Shown in pieces: positions 26,561 to 38,076 of a stretch of DNA of 64,000 bases. Location: assembly GCA_020637775.1 (NCBI GenBank), contig JACKJV010000003.1, positions 62,001 to 126,000 of the forward strand, given 5' to 3'. Within the stretch, counting starts at the first letter, position 1; each line of letters begins with the position of its first letter. The DNA comes from Brucellaceae bacterium. Its GTDB lineage: Bacteria; Pseudomonadota; Alphaproteobacteria; Rhizobiales; Rhizobiaceae. The notes beneath the pieces were generated by a model. That model was given only the letters and a program-made list of their open reading frames with translations. It had not been told where the DNA came from and made no database searches. The translations under genes and the position numbers were made by a program.

Positions 26561-28057
26561 ATGTCTGAGAAGAAAAAGAAGAAGCCGCAGAAGCTGAAGG
26601 CGCGCCTGCCGCGTGGCTTTGTCGACCGTTCGCCGGAGGATATCCGCGCCACCGACGAGATGGTGGCGAAGATCCGCGAGGTCTACGAGCGCTACGGCTT
26701 CGACCCGGTCGAGACCCCGATGTTCGAGTATACCGATGCGCTGGGCAAGTTCCTGCCCGACAGCGACCGGCCGAACGAGGGCGTCTTTTCGCTCCAGGAC
26801 GATGATGAGCAGTGGTTGAGCCTGCGCTACGATCTTACCGCGCCGCTGGCGCGCCACGTGGCGGAGAACATCAACGAGATCGCGCTGCCCTACCGCACCT
26901 ATCGCGCCGGATGGGTCTTCCGCAACGAGAAGCCCGGACCCGGCCGTTTCCGCCAGTTCATGCAGTTCGACGCCGATGTCGTCGGCGCGCCCGGCGTGCA
27001 GACCGATGCCGAGATGTGCATGATGATGGCCGACGCCATGGAGGCGCTGGGCGTGAAGCGCGGCGACTATGTCATCCGCGTCAACAACCGCAAGGTGCTC
27101 GATGGCGTGCTGGAGGCTATCGGCCTTGGCGGTGAGGAGAATGCCGAACGCAGGCTCACCGTGCTGCGCTCCATCGACAAGCTGGACAAGTTCGGCGTCG
27201 ACGGCGTGCGCCTGTTGCTCGGCCCCGGCCGCTGGGATGGCGGGCGCGAGGGCGAAGGCGACTTCACCAGGGGCGCCGGGCTTGATGAAGCGCAAATCCG
27301 CACCGTGCTCAGGGGAATCGGTGTGCTCTCCGACGATTCCGACGCCTATCCTGCCTCGCAGGCCTATGCCCACGGCATGTCGGAGCTGATGATGATCGAA
27401 AGCCTCGTGCAGGCTGCCGGTTACGGCCCGGACCGGGTGAAGATCGACCCGTCCGTCGTGCGCGGTCTCGAATACTACACCGGCCCGGTCTACGAGGCGG
27501 AACTGACCTTTGACGTTGTCAACGAAAAGGGCGAGACCGTGCAGTTCGGCTCGGTCGGCGGTGGCGGGCGCTATGACGGCCTCGTCAAGCGCTTCACCGG
27601 GCAGGATGTGCCGGCCACCGGCTTTTCCATCGGCGTCTCGCGCCTGATGACGGCGCTGAAGAACCTCGGCAAGCTGGGTCGCACGCCCGTTGTGGCGCCG
27701 GTGCTCGTCACGGTGATGGATGGCGACACGCCGGCGCTCGGGCGCTATCAGAAAATGGTCCAGGATCTGCGCGCCGCCGGCATCCGCGCCGAGATGTACC
27801 AGGGCAACTGGAAGAAGTTCGGCAACCAGCTCAAATATGCCGACCGCCGCCATTGCCCCATCGCCATCATCCAGGGCTCGGACGAGCGCGAGAAGGGCAT
27901 TGTGCAGGTCAAGGACATGATCGAAGGCCGCCGCCAGGCCGAGGCCATCGCCTCCAACGAGGAATGGCGCGAAGCCCGCCCCGGACAGTTCGAGATCGCC
28001 GAGGCCGACCTGGTGGCCGAGGTGAAGAAACTGCTGGCGGCACAGGCGGAAGGCTGA
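26561..28057 (+). CDS. hisS: histidyl-tRNA synthetase
   Basis: HisS charges tRNA-His. The 498-residue product has class II motifs ([25 protein letters not shown]), the histidine-specific [17 protein letters not shown] and [16 protein letters not shown], and an anticodon-binding C-terminus. ATG 26561, giving [20 protein letters not shown], matches the usual alphaproteobacterial start; an ATG at 26507 is a less likely alternative, and neither has a strong ribosome site. It leads the hisS-hisZ-hisG run, in which charged tRNA supply and histidine synthesis are grouped. Confidence 0.95.
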   Translation: MSEKKKKKPQKLKARLPRGFVDRSPEDIRATDEMVAKIREVYERYGFDPVETPMFEYTDALGKFLPDSDRPNEGVFSLQDDDEQWLSLRYDLTAPLARHVAENINEIALPYRTYRAGWVFRNEKPGPGRFRQFMQFDADVVGAPGVQTDAEMCMMMADAMEALGVKRGDYVIRVNNRKVLDGVLEAIGLGGEENAERRLTVLRSIDKLDKFGVDGVRLLLGPGRWDGGREGEGDFTRGAGLDEAQIRTVLRGIGVLSDDSDAYPASQAYAHGMSELMMIESLVQAAGYGPDRVKIDPSVVRGLEYYTGPVYEAELTFDVVNEKGETVQFGSVGGGGRYDGLVKRFTGQDVPATGFSIGVSRLMTALKNLGKLGRTPVVAPVLVTVMDGDTPALGRYQKMVQDLRAAGIRAEMYQGNWKKFGNQLKYADRRHCPIAIIQGSDEREKGIVQVKDMIEGRRQAEAIASNEEWREARPGQFEIAEADLVAEVKKLLAAQAEG

Positions 28058-28059
28058 CC

Positions 28060-29175
28060 ATGACCCCACGCTTCCCCTCCAATGCGCGCGACATCCTGGC
28101 ACTGTTCGAGAAGCGTGGCGCGGAAGCCGTCGATGTGCCGGTCATCCAGCCGGCCGACCCGTTTCTCGACATGGCGGGCGAGGATCTTCGCCGGCGCATC
28201 TTCCTGACGGAGAGCGAGACGGGCGAAAGCCTGTGCCTGCGGCCCGAATTCACCATTCCCGTCTGCCGCATGCATATCGAGGCGGGTGAGGCGGGCCACC
28301 GGCGCTATGCCTATCTGGGCGAGGTCTTCCGCCAGCGCCGCGACGGCGGCAATGAATTCTTCCAGGCCGGAATCGAGGATCTGGGCGATCCGGACACCAA
28401 CAGCGCTGATGCCCGCTCGCTGGCCGATGCGCTGGCACTGGCGCGAATGCTCATGCCCGGCCGGGACCTGGCTGTATCCATGGGTGACCAGGCCGTGTTC
28501 GAGGCCGTGCTCGCCGCGCTCGGCCTGCCGCGCGGCTGGCAGCAGCGCCTTGCCCGCGCCTTCGGTGCCCCGGAGCAATTGGCCGCCGCGCTGAATGCCC
28601 TGTCCTCGGGCAACGGGACGGCTGCACTCGATGCGCCCCTTGTCGGTCTGGTGCAGGGCGGCGACCGCGCCGCGCTGGAAGCCCATGTAGAATCGAGAAT
28701 GGCCGAAACCGGCATTTCGCCTTCCGCCGGCCGGTCGCCCGCCGAGATCGCCGCACGCCTCATCGACAAGGCCCGCCTTGCTTCCGTGCGGCTGGCGCCG
28801 GAAGCCTTTGCCGCGTTGCAAGCCTTTCTGGCCATTGGCGCGCCGCTTAACGAAGCATCCGGCGCGTTGCAGGCCTTTGCCGGAAAGGCCGGGCTTGAAA
28901 TCGGCGGTGCGCTTGCCGCTTTCGACGCGCGCGTCGCGGCGATCGCCAATTCCGGGCTCGACCTGTCGGCCATCCGCTATGATGCCGCCTTCGGCCGGCC
29001 GCTCGACTATTACACGGGCCTTGTCTTCGAGGTGCATGCGCCGGGCCTCGACAAGCCGGTTGCCGGCGGCGGGCGCTATGACCGCCTGCTGACCCTTCTG
29101 GGCGCGCCGGCGCCCATTTCCGGCGTCGGCTTTTCCGTCTGGCTCGACCGGGCCGAACAGGCGCGGGAGACCTGA
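28060..29175 (+). CDS. hisZ: ATP phosphoribosyltransferase regulatory subunit
   Basis: HisZ is a catalytically inactive HisS-like protein that activates and regulates short-form HisG in histidine biosynthesis. The 371-residue product resembles the synthetase core (LCLRPEFTIPVCR, AYLGEVFRQRRDGGNEFFQAGIEDLG, and PLDYYTGLVFEVH near the end) but lacks the anticodon-binding domain. The ATG lies 2 nt after hisS and hisG begins 3 nt after it, so the three genes form one operon. Confidence 0.95.
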   Translation: MTPRFPSNARDILALFEKRGAEAVDVPVIQPADPFLDMAGEDLRRRIFLTESETGESLCLRPEFTIPVCRMHIEAGEAGHRRYAYLGEVFRQRRDGGNEFFQAGIEDLGDPDTNSADARSLADALALARMLMPGRDLAVSMGDQAVFEAVLAALGLPRGWQQRLARAFGAPEQLAAALNALSSGNGTAALDAPLVGLVQGGDRAALEAHVESRMAETGISPSAGRSPAEIAARLIDKARLASVRLAPEAFAALQAFLAIGAPLNEASGALQAFAGKAGLEIGGALAAFDARVAAIANSGLDLSAIRYDAAFGRPLDYYTGLVFEVHAPGLDKPVAGGGRYDRLLTLLGAPAPISGVGFSVWLDRAEQARET

Positions 29176-29178
29176 GCC

Positions 29179-29886
29179 ATGGCCGTTACCATTGCCTTGC
29201 CCTCCAAGGGCCGCCTGAAGGAACAGGCCATCGCGGTTTTCCAGAAGGCCGGTTTCACCATCCGCCAGCCGGAGGATTCGCGCCAGTACCGTGCCACCGT
29301 TGACGGTCACGACGGCATCGAGATCGCATTCCTTTCGGCCTCCGAGATCGCCCGCGAACTGGGTGCCGGCACGGTGGAAATGGGTGTCACCGGCGAGGAT
29401 CTGGTGCGCGAGACGCTGGCGGCCTGGGACGAGAAGGTGGAAATCTCCGCCCGTCTCGGTTTCGGCCATGCCGATGTCATCGTTGCCGTGCCCGAGGTCT
29501 GGTTCGACGTCGATACCATGGCCGATCTTGATGACGTGGCGGCCGAGTTCCGCATGAGCCATGGCCGGCGTCTGCGCATCGCCACCAAATACTGGCGCCT
29601 GACCCAGCAGTTCTTCTCGCGCGCCCACGGCATCCAGGTCTATCGCATCGTCGAAAGCCTTGGCGCCACGGAAGGGGCGCCTGCCGCGGGGTCGGCGGAT
29701 GTCATCGTGGATATCACCTCCACCGGCTCCACGCTGCGCGCCAACCATCTGAAGATCCTCGACGACGGGATCATCCTCAAATCCCAGGCCTGCCTTGTCA
29801 CCGGCAAGCGTGTGCTGGAAGGCCCGGAGGCTGCGCTCGCGCGCGAGATCGCCGGGCGCGTCGGGGCCAGTCTGGCCCACGCCTGA
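29179..29886 (+). CDS. hisG: ATP phosphoribosyltransferase, short form
   Basis: HisG condenses ATP with PRPP, the first step of histidine biosynthesis. The 235-residue length fits the short form, which needs HisZ, encoded 3 nt upstream. Motifs include [11 protein letters not shown] at the start, [13 protein letters not shown] near residue 67, and the PRPP-binding [18 protein letters not shown] near residue 177. No his leader or terminator is obvious after it. Confidence 0.95.
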   Translation: MAVTIALPSKGRLKEQAIAVFQKAGFTIRQPEDSRQYRATVDGHDGIEIAFLSASEIARELGAGTVEMGVTGEDLVRETLAAWDEKVEISARLGFGHADVIVAVPEVWFDVDTMADLDDVAAEFRMSHGRRLRIATKYWRLTQQFFSRAHGIQVYRIVESLGATEGAPAAGSADVIVDITSTGSTLRANHLKILDDGIILKSQACLVTGKRVLEGPEAALAREIAGRVGASLAHA

Positions 29887-30085
29887 CGGCTATTTTTCAC
29901 GGATTGCTTTTCTGACTGGTCGGGTGCAAGAAGGCCCGGTCGGACGGTGTGTCCGGCCCGAACGCGTCCCCCGGAGCCCAGCGCTGACCGGTGCGGCTCC
30001 GCCAACCACAAAGCCAAAACACATGCGTTCCGTTCATGCGTTCCTGCCGGATGGTCCGGCCGGACGGATTTGCGGAGCTTTTCTC

Positions 30086-30376
30086 ATGGAAATGACATCT
30101 GGACTGGCCATGTACGGCCTGTCGGTCCTGCTGCTGTTCTGGTTCGGCACCAGCAGACTGCCGGCATGGATGGCCCGCCTGCTCAACGCCGAATTGGGAG
30201 CGGGCATTGCCTGCGCGCTTCTCACCGTCAGTCTCGTTCTCGGCTTGCTGCTCGTCTATTTCGGCACTCAGGCTTTGCTGGGAACGGCATTTTCAGCGGG
30301 GGCTGCCGTGTCCGCGGTCGTCATCGCCACCTTTGTGTTGGCGCAAGTCTTCACGGGCACGAAGCAGCCGGTCTGA
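30086..30376 (+). CDS. small membrane protein of unknown function
   Basis: A 96-residue hydrophobic protein with three predicted membrane segments: MYGLSVLLLFWFGTSRL, LGAGIACALLTVSLVLGLLLVYFG and AAVSAVVIATFVLAQVF. GGAG lies about 9 nt before the ATG at 30086; an upstream ATG at 30023 would add an unlikely Pro/Gly-rich leader. It sits alone after hisG and is separated from the convergent DoxX gene by a bidirectional terminator. No family is recognised. Confidence 0.6.
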   Translation: MEMTSGLAMYGLSVLLLFWFGTSRLPAWMARLLNAELGAGIACALLTVSLVLGLLLVYFGTQALLGTAFSAGAAVSAVVIATFVLAQVFTGTKQPV

Positions 30377-30382
30377 TGGATA

Positions 30383-30416
30383 AAGGTCCGCCGGCACGGT
30401 GCGGGCGGACCTTCTT
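30383..30416. terminator. bidirectional terminator between convergent genes
   Basis: Perfect 10-bp arms AAGGTCCGCC and GGCGGACCTT around an 11-nt loop; the plus side continues with CTT. It serves the small membrane protein and, on the other strand, the DoxX gene. Confidence 0.75.
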
Positions 30417-30431
30417 CAGGTTCGGCCAGGC

Positions 30432-30839
30432 TCAGGCCGTGGCGAGCTTGCCACCGCCCAGACGCGCGTCCACCGACCATGCTCCGGGACCGGAAACGGC
30501 GAGGAAGGCAAAGCCACCGGCAATAGCCAGGTTCTTCATGAAGGAGATGAACTGCATCTGGTCGGCCGGATCGAAGTGGAACACGAAACCGGTAAAGACG
30601 CAGAAGGCGGCCAGCGCCAGCGCGGTGGCGCGGGTCATCAAGCCGGCCAGGATGAAGAGCCCGGCGACCAGTTCGAAAATGGCGGCCAGCCAGGCAAGCG
30701 CCGTCGATGCGGGAAGGCCGACCGAGGCTATATAGCCCGCCGTGCCGTCAATGCCGCCGGCCAGTTTGCCCCAGCCCGCCATGATGAAGATGAAAGCGGC
30801 CAGCACGCGGCCGGCCAGCAGGAGAAGGTTGGTGTTCAT
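30432..30839 (-). CDS. DoxX family membrane protein
   Basis: A 135-residue protein with four membrane segments and the DoxX pattern: LLLAGRVLAAFIFIMAGWGKLAGG at the start, AWLAAIFELVAGLFILAGLMTRATALALAAFCVFTGFVFH, and QFISFMKNLAIAGGFAFLAVSGPGAWSVD at the end. DoxX proteins are linked to oxidative-stress and thiol redox systems in some bacteria; the role here is unproven. It is monocistronic, ending at the bidirectional terminator. Confidence 0.88.
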   Translation of the reverse strand: MNTNLLLLAGRVLAAFIFIMAGWGKLAGGIDGTAGYIASVGLPASTALAWLAAIFELVAGLFILAGLMTRATALALAAFCVFTGFVFHFDPADQMQFISFMKNLAIAGGFAFLAVSGPGAWSVDARLGGGKLATA

Positions 30840-30954
30840 GGATAGTCCCTCAGCGTTTGTTTGCTATAGAGAGACAATACGCTTTCCATCGTTCACGAAT
30901 AGGCGCGGTTTGTGCAACGCAGCGTAAACAGGGCATGGACGCACCAGTTCATTC

Positions 30955-32343
30955 TCAGCCGCCGTTGATCATGGTTTCCGGCCGGACCAGCCGGTCGAAT
31001 GTCGCTTCATCCACATATCCGCTCTTCAGCGCTTCCTCGCGCAGCGTTGTTCCATGGGCATGGGCCGCCTTGGCGATGGCAGCAGCCTTGTCATAGCCGA
31101 TTTCAGGCGCAAGCGCGGTCACGAGCATCAGCGACCGCTCGACCAGCGTAGCGATATGGCTCTCGTTGGCCGTGATTCCATCGACGCATTTGTCCGCGAA
31201 GGATACCATGCCGTCGGCCAGAAGACGGATGGATTGCAGCACGTCATGGGCGATCACCGGCTTCATCACGTTCAATTCGAACTGGCCTTGCGAGGCGGCG
31301 AAGGTCACGGTCGTCTGGTTGCCCATGACCTGTGCGGCCACCATCGTCAGCGCCTCCGCCTGGGTCGGATTCACCTTGCCCGGCATGATGGACGAGCCCG
31401 GTTCGTTTTCCGGCAGCGACAATTCCCCGAGTCCGGAGCGCGGACCCGAGGCCAGCAGGCGGATGTCATTTGCGATCTTGTAGAGATCGGCGGCCAGTGC
31501 GGCCAGCGCGCCATGCAGGTTGGCCAGCGCGCCATGGCTGGCCAGCGCCTCGAAACGGTTGGCCGCGGGCCGGAAGGCGAGGCCGGTCAGCGCAGAAATC
31601 TCATCGGCGAAGCGTACGGAGAAGCCCTGCGGGGCGTTGAGCCCGGTGCCGACCGCCGTTCCTCCCTGTGCCAGCGAATGCACGTCAGCCAGCGCTGCTG
31701 CGATGCGGCTGCGTCCGAGATCCAGCGCCGCGCCATAGCCGGAAAATTCCTGCCCGAGCGTCAGCGGCGTGGCATCCTGCGTATGCGTGCGGCCGATCTT
31801 GATGATGTCGCCGAACGCCTCTGCCTTGTCATCGAGCGCCTCATGCAACCGGTCGAGCGCCGGCAACAGCCGGTCATGCGCCTCCCGGCTGACCGCCACA
31901 TGCAGGGCGGTGGGGAAGGTGTCGTTGGACGACTGGCTGCGATTGACATGGTCGTTGGGGTGGACGGGCGTCTTGGAACCCATCGCGCCGCCCGCCATCT
32001 CGATGGCCCGGTTTGCGATCACCTCGTTGGCGTTCATGTTGGTCTGGGTACCTGATCCTGTCTGCCAGACGACAAGCGGGAAGTGGTCGTCCAGCCTGCC
32101 TTGCGCCACCTCCTGCGCGGCGCGGTCGATGAGGGACGCGATATCGCCGTCGAGGACGCCGAGCGCGGCATTGCTGCGCGCCGCCGCCTGTTTCACAAGG
32201 CCGAGGGCATGGATGAGGGCAGGGGGCATGCGCTCCGAGCCGATGCGGAAATTTTCCAGGCTGCGCTGCGTTTGCGCGCCCCAATAGCGGTCCGCAGGCA
32301 CGTCGATGGGGCCGAACGTGTCGGTTTCGGTGCGTTTCGCCAT
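30955..32343 (-). CDS. fumC: fumarate hydratase class II
   Basis: FumC interconverts fumarate and malate in the TCA cycle; it is the iron-independent, homotetrameric class II enzyme. The 462-residue product has [13 protein letters not shown] near the start, SGSTQTN-like [25 protein letters not shown] and the superfamily signature [15 protein letters not shown]. Length and start are normal. It stands alone between the DoxX and DUF805 genes, all on the minus strand. Confidence 0.96.
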   Translation of the reverse strand: MAKRTETDTFGPIDVPADRYWGAQTQRSLENFRIGSERMPPALIHALGLVKQAAARSNAALGVLDGDIASLIDRAAQEVAQGRLDDHFPLVVWQTGSGTQTNMNANEVIANRAIEMAGGAMGSKTPVHPNDHVNRSQSSNDTFPTALHVAVSREAHDRLLPALDRLHEALDDKAEAFGDIIKIGRTHTQDATPLTLGQEFSGYGAALDLGRSRIAAALADVHSLAQGGTAVGTGLNAPQGFSVRFADEISALTGLAFRPAANRFEALASHGALANLHGALAALAADLYKIANDIRLLASGPRSGLGELSLPENEPGSSIMPGKVNPTQAEALTMVAAQVMGNQTTVTFAASQGQFELNVMKPVIAHDVLQSIRLLADGMVSFADKCVDGITANESHIATLVERSLMLVTALAPEIGYDKAAAIAKAAHAHGTTLREEALKSGYVDEATFDRLVRPETMINGG

Positions 32344-32405
32344 GCGTCTGCTCCTCTTGTCCCGTCAGTGATATGGGGCAGGAGGCGGCGGGAACCAAGC
32401 CCCGC

Positions 32406-32924
32406 TCAACCTGGCGGAATACTGCGACGTCCGAAGGTGGTGCGCGCCCTGGCGGTGCTGGCCGGCCGCTCGGCCGCTGGCGGAGCGGCGGAGAGGCCCG
32501 CGCCGTGCATTGCCGTTCCGTCCGGTGGAGAGCCGGCGCCGCTTCTGCCCGCCCCTTGCGGCCTGGCCTTTCGGCTGCCGGGACGGAGGAAGGGCGGTTC
32601 GGGTGGGCCGAAGTCGTTCGGTCCCTCGTCACCCTTCCTGAAGCCAAGCTCGATAAGAAGGTCATGCGCCCAGCGGAAGCTGAGGTTCGACATCGTCGCG
32701 GGCTTGTTGTGGTCGTGAAGCCGCTGCACATTGGCGGACCAGGAGATCCAGAGGACGGCGGCAAGAGCGGCGAGGCCGTACGCGGTCGGTTCGGTATCGC
32801 CGCGCCGGTCAAGGCTGAAAACGAGGTCATCCCATGCCAGGAAGGTGAGAGCCGCGACAAGCAGATGGGCCAACCACCATGTCTGCCGCCCGATCCGACC
32901 GGAAAATCCGAAGAAACGCCACAT
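32406..32924 (-). CDS. DUF805-like membrane protein with Pro/Ala-rich tail
   Basis: The 172-residue product begins like DUF805 (FFGFSGRIGRQTWWLAH), has two or three membrane segments, and keeps the family block ANVQRLHDHNKP. The usual third hydrophobic region is followed by a long low-complexity tail rich in Pro, Ala, Gly and Arg from residue 105, unlike the tail of its neighbour. DUF805 proteins are small inner-membrane proteins of unknown function, sometimes linked to osmotic or stress responses. The other DUF805 gene lies directly upstream. Confidence 0.75.
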   Translation of the reverse strand: MWRFFGFSGRIGRQTWWLAHLLVAALTFLAWDDLVFSLDRRGDTEPTAYGLAALAAVLWISWSANVQRLHDHNKPATMSNLSFRWAHDLLIELGFRKGDEGPNDFGPPEPPFLRPGSRKARPQGAGRSGAGSPPDGTAMHGAGLSAAPPAAERPASTARARTTFGRRSIPPG

Positions 32925-32954
32925 GCCTGTCAGTCCGTCATAAACAGCGAGCGG

Positions 32955-33527
32955 TCAGATATAGCGCCTGCGTCCGAACCCGGTTCGCTCCGCAGGCGGG
33001 ATTCGCAGGCGGTCCATCACCTGGCGCCGCCGCTCGACTTGCAAGGTCGGCGCATCCTGGTCCTTCACATGAGCTGCTTCCATCGCCTTTCGCCGGCGGT
33101 TTTCCGCTTGGAACATCTCGCGGTCTTCCTGGGACGCGGTTTTCCTGACCGGACGTCCCGCAAGGTCGTTGCGCGGCCCGTAGCCGTTGTCATCGCGCCC
33201 TGTGCCGGGAAGCAGGCCCAGTTCGATCAAGACCCAGAGGGGCCCGAACACCGGGACGAACAGCAGGAGATACCACCAGCCCGTTTTGCCACGGTCGTGA
33301 AGCCGCTTGATGCAGGCGGCGGCGCTGAGCCAGAAGGCCAGGACAACCAGTCCAGCCGAGACCCAGAACCGTGGATCGCTGGTGTCCGGCATGATGAAGC
33401 CGTTCTCGAACGTCGCCTTTTTGAACGCCAGTTGACCGGACAACCAGCTCAAGCCGGTTGAAATGGCCATGATGAACCAGAACATGACGCGGCCATAGCG
33501 ACCGGTAAAACTGAATATCTCCAGCAT
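32955..33527 (-). CDS. DUF805 family membrane protein
   Basis: A 190-residue membrane protein with FSFTGRYGRVMFWFIMA at the start, four hydrophobic segments and the conserved block AACIKRLHDRGKTGWWYLLLFVPVFGPLWVLIELGLLPG, then a charged cytoplasmic tail (residues 120-190). ATG 33527 is used; upstream in-frame starts (around 33566) would give a Cys-rich extension not seen in the family. It is the first gene of the DUF805 pair, and its downstream partner begins 30 bp after its stop. Confidence 0.8.
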   Translation of the reverse strand: MLEIFSFTGRYGRVMFWFIMAISTGLSWLSGQLAFKKATFENGFIMPDTSDPRFWVSAGLVVLAFWLSAAACIKRLHDRGKTGWWYLLLFVPVFGPLWVLIELGLLPGTGRDDNGYGPRNDLAGRPVRKTASQEDREMFQAENRRRKAMEAAHVKDQDAPTLQVERRRQVMDRLRIPPAERTGFGRRRYI

Positions 33528-33718
33528 GAAGACAGGCCCCCATTTGTATTCGCACACGCAGACCATATCGGCCCGAACGGGTTCATGGCATGTTAAGGGC
33601 CCGGATTTCCTGCAATCGGGATGAACCGGAGGTAAAGTAAAGAAAGTAGTTTCGAAAACAATTGAATTGCGATGGCATTGTCCGTCGTGAATATCAGGGT
33701 CGCCATGGCGGCATGGAA

Positions 33719-33746
33719 AAAGGGCGGCCCTTGCGAGCCGCCCTTT
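33719..33746 (-). terminator. terminator of the groESL operon
   Basis: AAAGGGCGGC and GCCGCCCTTT form a perfect 10-bp stem; on the minus strand it is followed by TTCC, giving a run of five Ts. It begins 26 bp after the groEL stop. Confidence 0.85.
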
Positions 33747-33771
33747 CCGTATGTCTGTTTGGAAGCCGGAC

Positions 33772-35774
<2,003 letters not shown>

Positions 35775-35828
35775 GTCTGTTACCCTCGGGTGAATGGATT
35801 TCAACTCAATGGGACCGCTTTCGCGGTG

Positions 35829-35855
35829 TTAGCACTCCTCGATAGCGAGTGCTAA
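35829..35855. promoter_or_regulatory. CIRCE element (HrcA operator)
   Basis: A perfect CIRCE dyad: TTAGCACTC (35829-35837), 9-bp spacer, GAGTGCTAA (35847-35855), 55 bp before the groES ATG and just after the promoter. HrcA binds this element and represses groESL until heat shock. Confidence 0.97.
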
Positions 35856-35863
35856 CGGCGAGG

Positions 35864-35892
35864 GAGATAAGCACCGTCTCCTGCCGTGTCAA
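35864..35892 (-). promoter_or_regulatory. groESL promoter
   Basis: On the minus strand, TTGACA (35892-35887) and TATCTC (35869-35864) are separated by 17 bp. The CIRCE dyad begins 8 bp further on, so repressor covers the start of transcription. Confidence 0.75.
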
Positions 35893-35977
35893 GAAATCCG
35901 GAAGGGAAAAATCACATTGGTGAACGTGCCGGTCCGTTGTGCCCCGGCACGGCCCGGTCCGGCCGGACGCGAATGCA

Positions 35978-36004
35978 CACGCCCCGCCGGTGCGGCGGGG
36001 CGTG
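35978..36004. terminator. strong hairpin between groESL promoter and the TadG-like gene
   Basis: CACGCCCCGCCG and CGGCGGGGCGTG are perfect 12-bp arms around a 3-nt loop, just past the stop of the minus-strand TadG-like gene. No T-tract follows, so it may be a terminator of another type or an RNA-stabilising end. Confidence 0.5.
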
Positions 36005-36024
36005 CGTGGTCCGAAAGGCACGGC

Positions 36025-37941
36025 TCAGCTGACGATGCGAAGGTTCGACAATTCGTCGGCAATCGCCTTGAAGACATCCATCAACTGCCCGCCGGTCGCA
36101 TTGTAGAACAATTTCACATAGTTCCCGCTGCCATCCTTGCGGAAGCGCGATTCCGAAGCGCATTCGCGAAGCTCGTCGATGGCGCCGGAACCGGACGGAA
36201 GGTCGAGTGCGATCGAAAAGATGATGATCCCGTCATCCTTGGCATTGGTGCAGAGCTGCTGCATGTGCTCGTCCATGGCCGCGGTATACTGTGTATCGTT
36301 GAACGCGCCGGTCGGGAAACCGGAACTCAGGCCTTCATAGAGGCGCGGCTTGCTGCCGCCGTCGTAATTGGTTCCCATGTAGCCATGCGCGGCATAGGTC
36401 GACTTCTTGATGCCGTCGGGATCGTAGTAGGAACCGGGCAGGTGGGTATAGGTGTTCGCGCCGTCGGTCAGCACGATGATCACCTTGTCGTTGTTCTGGT
36501 CCGTTTTCGGCCGGCCTTCGCTGAAGGGCGCATCCTTGGTCAGCGTATGCCAGCCCCATGCCATGCCTTCCGGAACATTGGTATTTCCATTGGCCTGCAT
36601 GGCATCGATCGCATCCAGCACCACATCGCGTTCGTCGGTCTTGGTCACGTCCTGAAGCGGTGTGATCGGGGTGGTCGTGCAGGAGAAATTGGGTCCCTGG
36701 TCCAGGCCGGACGAATGGCTGTCCGGCAGCGTCTGGAAGTATTTCACCATGTCGCGGTGGCGTTTCAGGTTCGTGTAGCTGGACGGGTCGCCCGGATAGT
36801 CGTCATCCAGCCAGTTGTTGTGCCACCAGCCATTGTCGCCATTGTCGGTCTCGTCATTGGCGAACATGGGCACGATCAGCGATTCCGGATCGCTGCTGCT
36901 GGCGCCTTGTCCGTTGACATTGTAGGGGTAGGGACGGGCCTCGACGCAGCCCTGCCAGGCTTCGGCAGGCCCGTAGATCGGCTCCGTCACCGGCGGCACC
37001 CAGGTATTTTCGTTCCAGCAATACTGGCGGCCATACCACCACCGGCATACGGGCTGGCTTTCGTAGTGGCCGGCCTCGATGACCTGCTCGCCGATCTGTT
37101 TCTTCATGCCGTTGTAGAGCGAGAAGCGCGTCAGCGCCTCGCCTTCCTCGGCGCCCCATCCATTGCCCGTCTTGTACCAACGGTTGCCGGTCTTGACCGC
37201 CTTCTTGCTGTCGCCCCAGGCATCCTTCAGCGAATCCCAGTTGAAGTTCTCGTGATGGATGGGCGAGTCGCCGAACTTGTCCATCCAGTCGGCGGTGGCG
37301 TTCTGGGGCCCGACGTTGACGGAGGCAGCAAACGGCACGACGGAAAACTGCACGGGCTTGACGATCTGCTTGATCTTCTTGGCGTCGTCGCCAAGCTCGT
37401 TGACAAGATAGGTGGCCGCTTCCTTGAGCAGTTCAAGGCGCTTCTTGTTGGAGCCGGAACCCTTGTTGTCCATGGAGCCGGAATTGTCGAGGACGAGCGC
37501 GATTTCCGCGGTGTTCTTGGTGCGAACCTTGATATCCGTGTTGAAGGTGAAATCCTTCGGACCGCCATAGAGATCCGCGAGGCTCTCTGTCAGGAACAGC
37601 GGTCTGAACTGCAATTCCGTCGTCAGCTTGATATCGCCATCGCTGCCCGTATCGGTGGGCAGCAGGATCTGCAGGTCCGTCTGGTCGGCGTCCACCGGCC
37701 CGAGATTGGATTCGAAGAACTTCTTGCCATAGGCCTTGAGTTCATCGTCGCTCATCCCTTCCTCGATCTGGCGCCCGATGGCGATGCCGGCCGCCTCCAT
37801 CGCATAGACCGTGGCATGGCGCTGCCGCTGCATTTCCGTCAGGTCGATCGCGAACCCCGCCGCCATGATGAATGCCGGCAGGAGAAAGGCAAACATGATG
37901 GCGAAATTGCCTGACTTGTCTCTGGCGAAATTCCTGTACAC
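36025..37941 (-). CDS. TadG-like pilus assembly protein with von Willebrand factor A domain
   Basis: A 638-residue protein that opens with the TadE/TadG pseudopilin-like leader FARDKSGNFAIMFAFLLPAFIMAAGFAIDLTEM, a membrane segment at residues 12-33. It is followed by a von Willebrand factor A domain beginning EIALVLDNSGSM (MIDAS residues near 152-156) and ending with VIIVLTDGANT, and the C-terminal IFSIALDLPSG plus YNATGGQLMDVFKAIADELSNLRIV. Such proteins belong to Flp/Tad pili or surface adhesion and are anchored in the inner membrane. No tad cluster is nearby, so it may be an orphan. Its AT-rich upstream region holds a direct repeat at 38035. Confidence 0.85.
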   Translation of the reverse strand: MYRNFARDKSGNFAIMFAFLLPAFIMAAGFAIDLTEMQRQRHATVYAMEAAGIAIGRQIEEGMSDDELKAYGKKFFESNLGPVDADQTDLQILLPTDTGSDGDIKLTTELQFRPLFLTESLADLYGGPKDFTFNTDIKVRTKNTAEIALVLDNSGSMDNKGSGSNKKRLELLKEAATYLVNELGDDAKKIKQIVKPVQFSVVPFAASVNVGPQNATADWMDKFGDSPIHHENFNWDSLKDAWGDSKKAVKTGNRWYKTGNGWGAEEGEALTRFSLYNGMKKQIGEQVIEAGHYESQPVCRWWYGRQYCWNENTWVPPVTEPIYGPAEAWQGCVEARPYPYNVNGQGASSSDPESLIVPMFANDETDNGDNGWWHNNWLDDDYPGDPSSYTNLKRHRDMVKYFQTLPDSHSSGLDQGPNFSCTTTPITPLQDVTKTDERDVVLDAIDAMQANGNTNVPEGMAWGWHTLTKDAPFSEGRPKTDQNNDKVIIVLTDGANTYTHLPGSYYDPDGIKKSTYAAHGYMGTNYDGGSKPRLYEGLSSGFPTGAFNDTQYTAAMDEHMQQLCTNAKDDGIIIFSIALDLPSGSGAIDELRECASESRFRKDGSGNYVKLFYNATGGQLMDVFKAIADELSNLRIVS

Positions 37942-38034
37942 AGTATTGCTCCCTGCCTCTTGGAACGACAGGGCAATATATTATGAGAACATTTAATTAG
38001 AGATTACGCAAAGAAATGATTTCGTATATAAGAA

Positions 38035-38056
38035 TTTACTGTACGTTTACTGTAAA
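38035..38056. repeat. TTTACTGTA direct repeat in the TadG-like upstream region
   Basis: TTTACTGTA occurs at 38035-38043 and again at 38046-38054, an 11-bp step or one helical turn. The second copy extends to the palindrome TTTACTGTAAA (38046-38056). The whole 37980-38055 stretch is very AT-rich for this genome. It is a candidate tandem binding site about 95-115 bp upstream of the TadG-like ATG. Confidence 0.5.
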
Positions 38057-38076
38057 TGCACCTGGCTTGCGACGGT

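Noticed and set aside
27748..29880. A 710-codon antisense frame over hisS, hisZ and hisG
   Set aside because: Same reason: the three his genes on the plus strand are unambiguous.
29938..29958. Imperfect GC hairpin after hisG
   Set aside because: It has a mismatch, short arms and no T-tract, so it cannot be called a terminator or attenuator.
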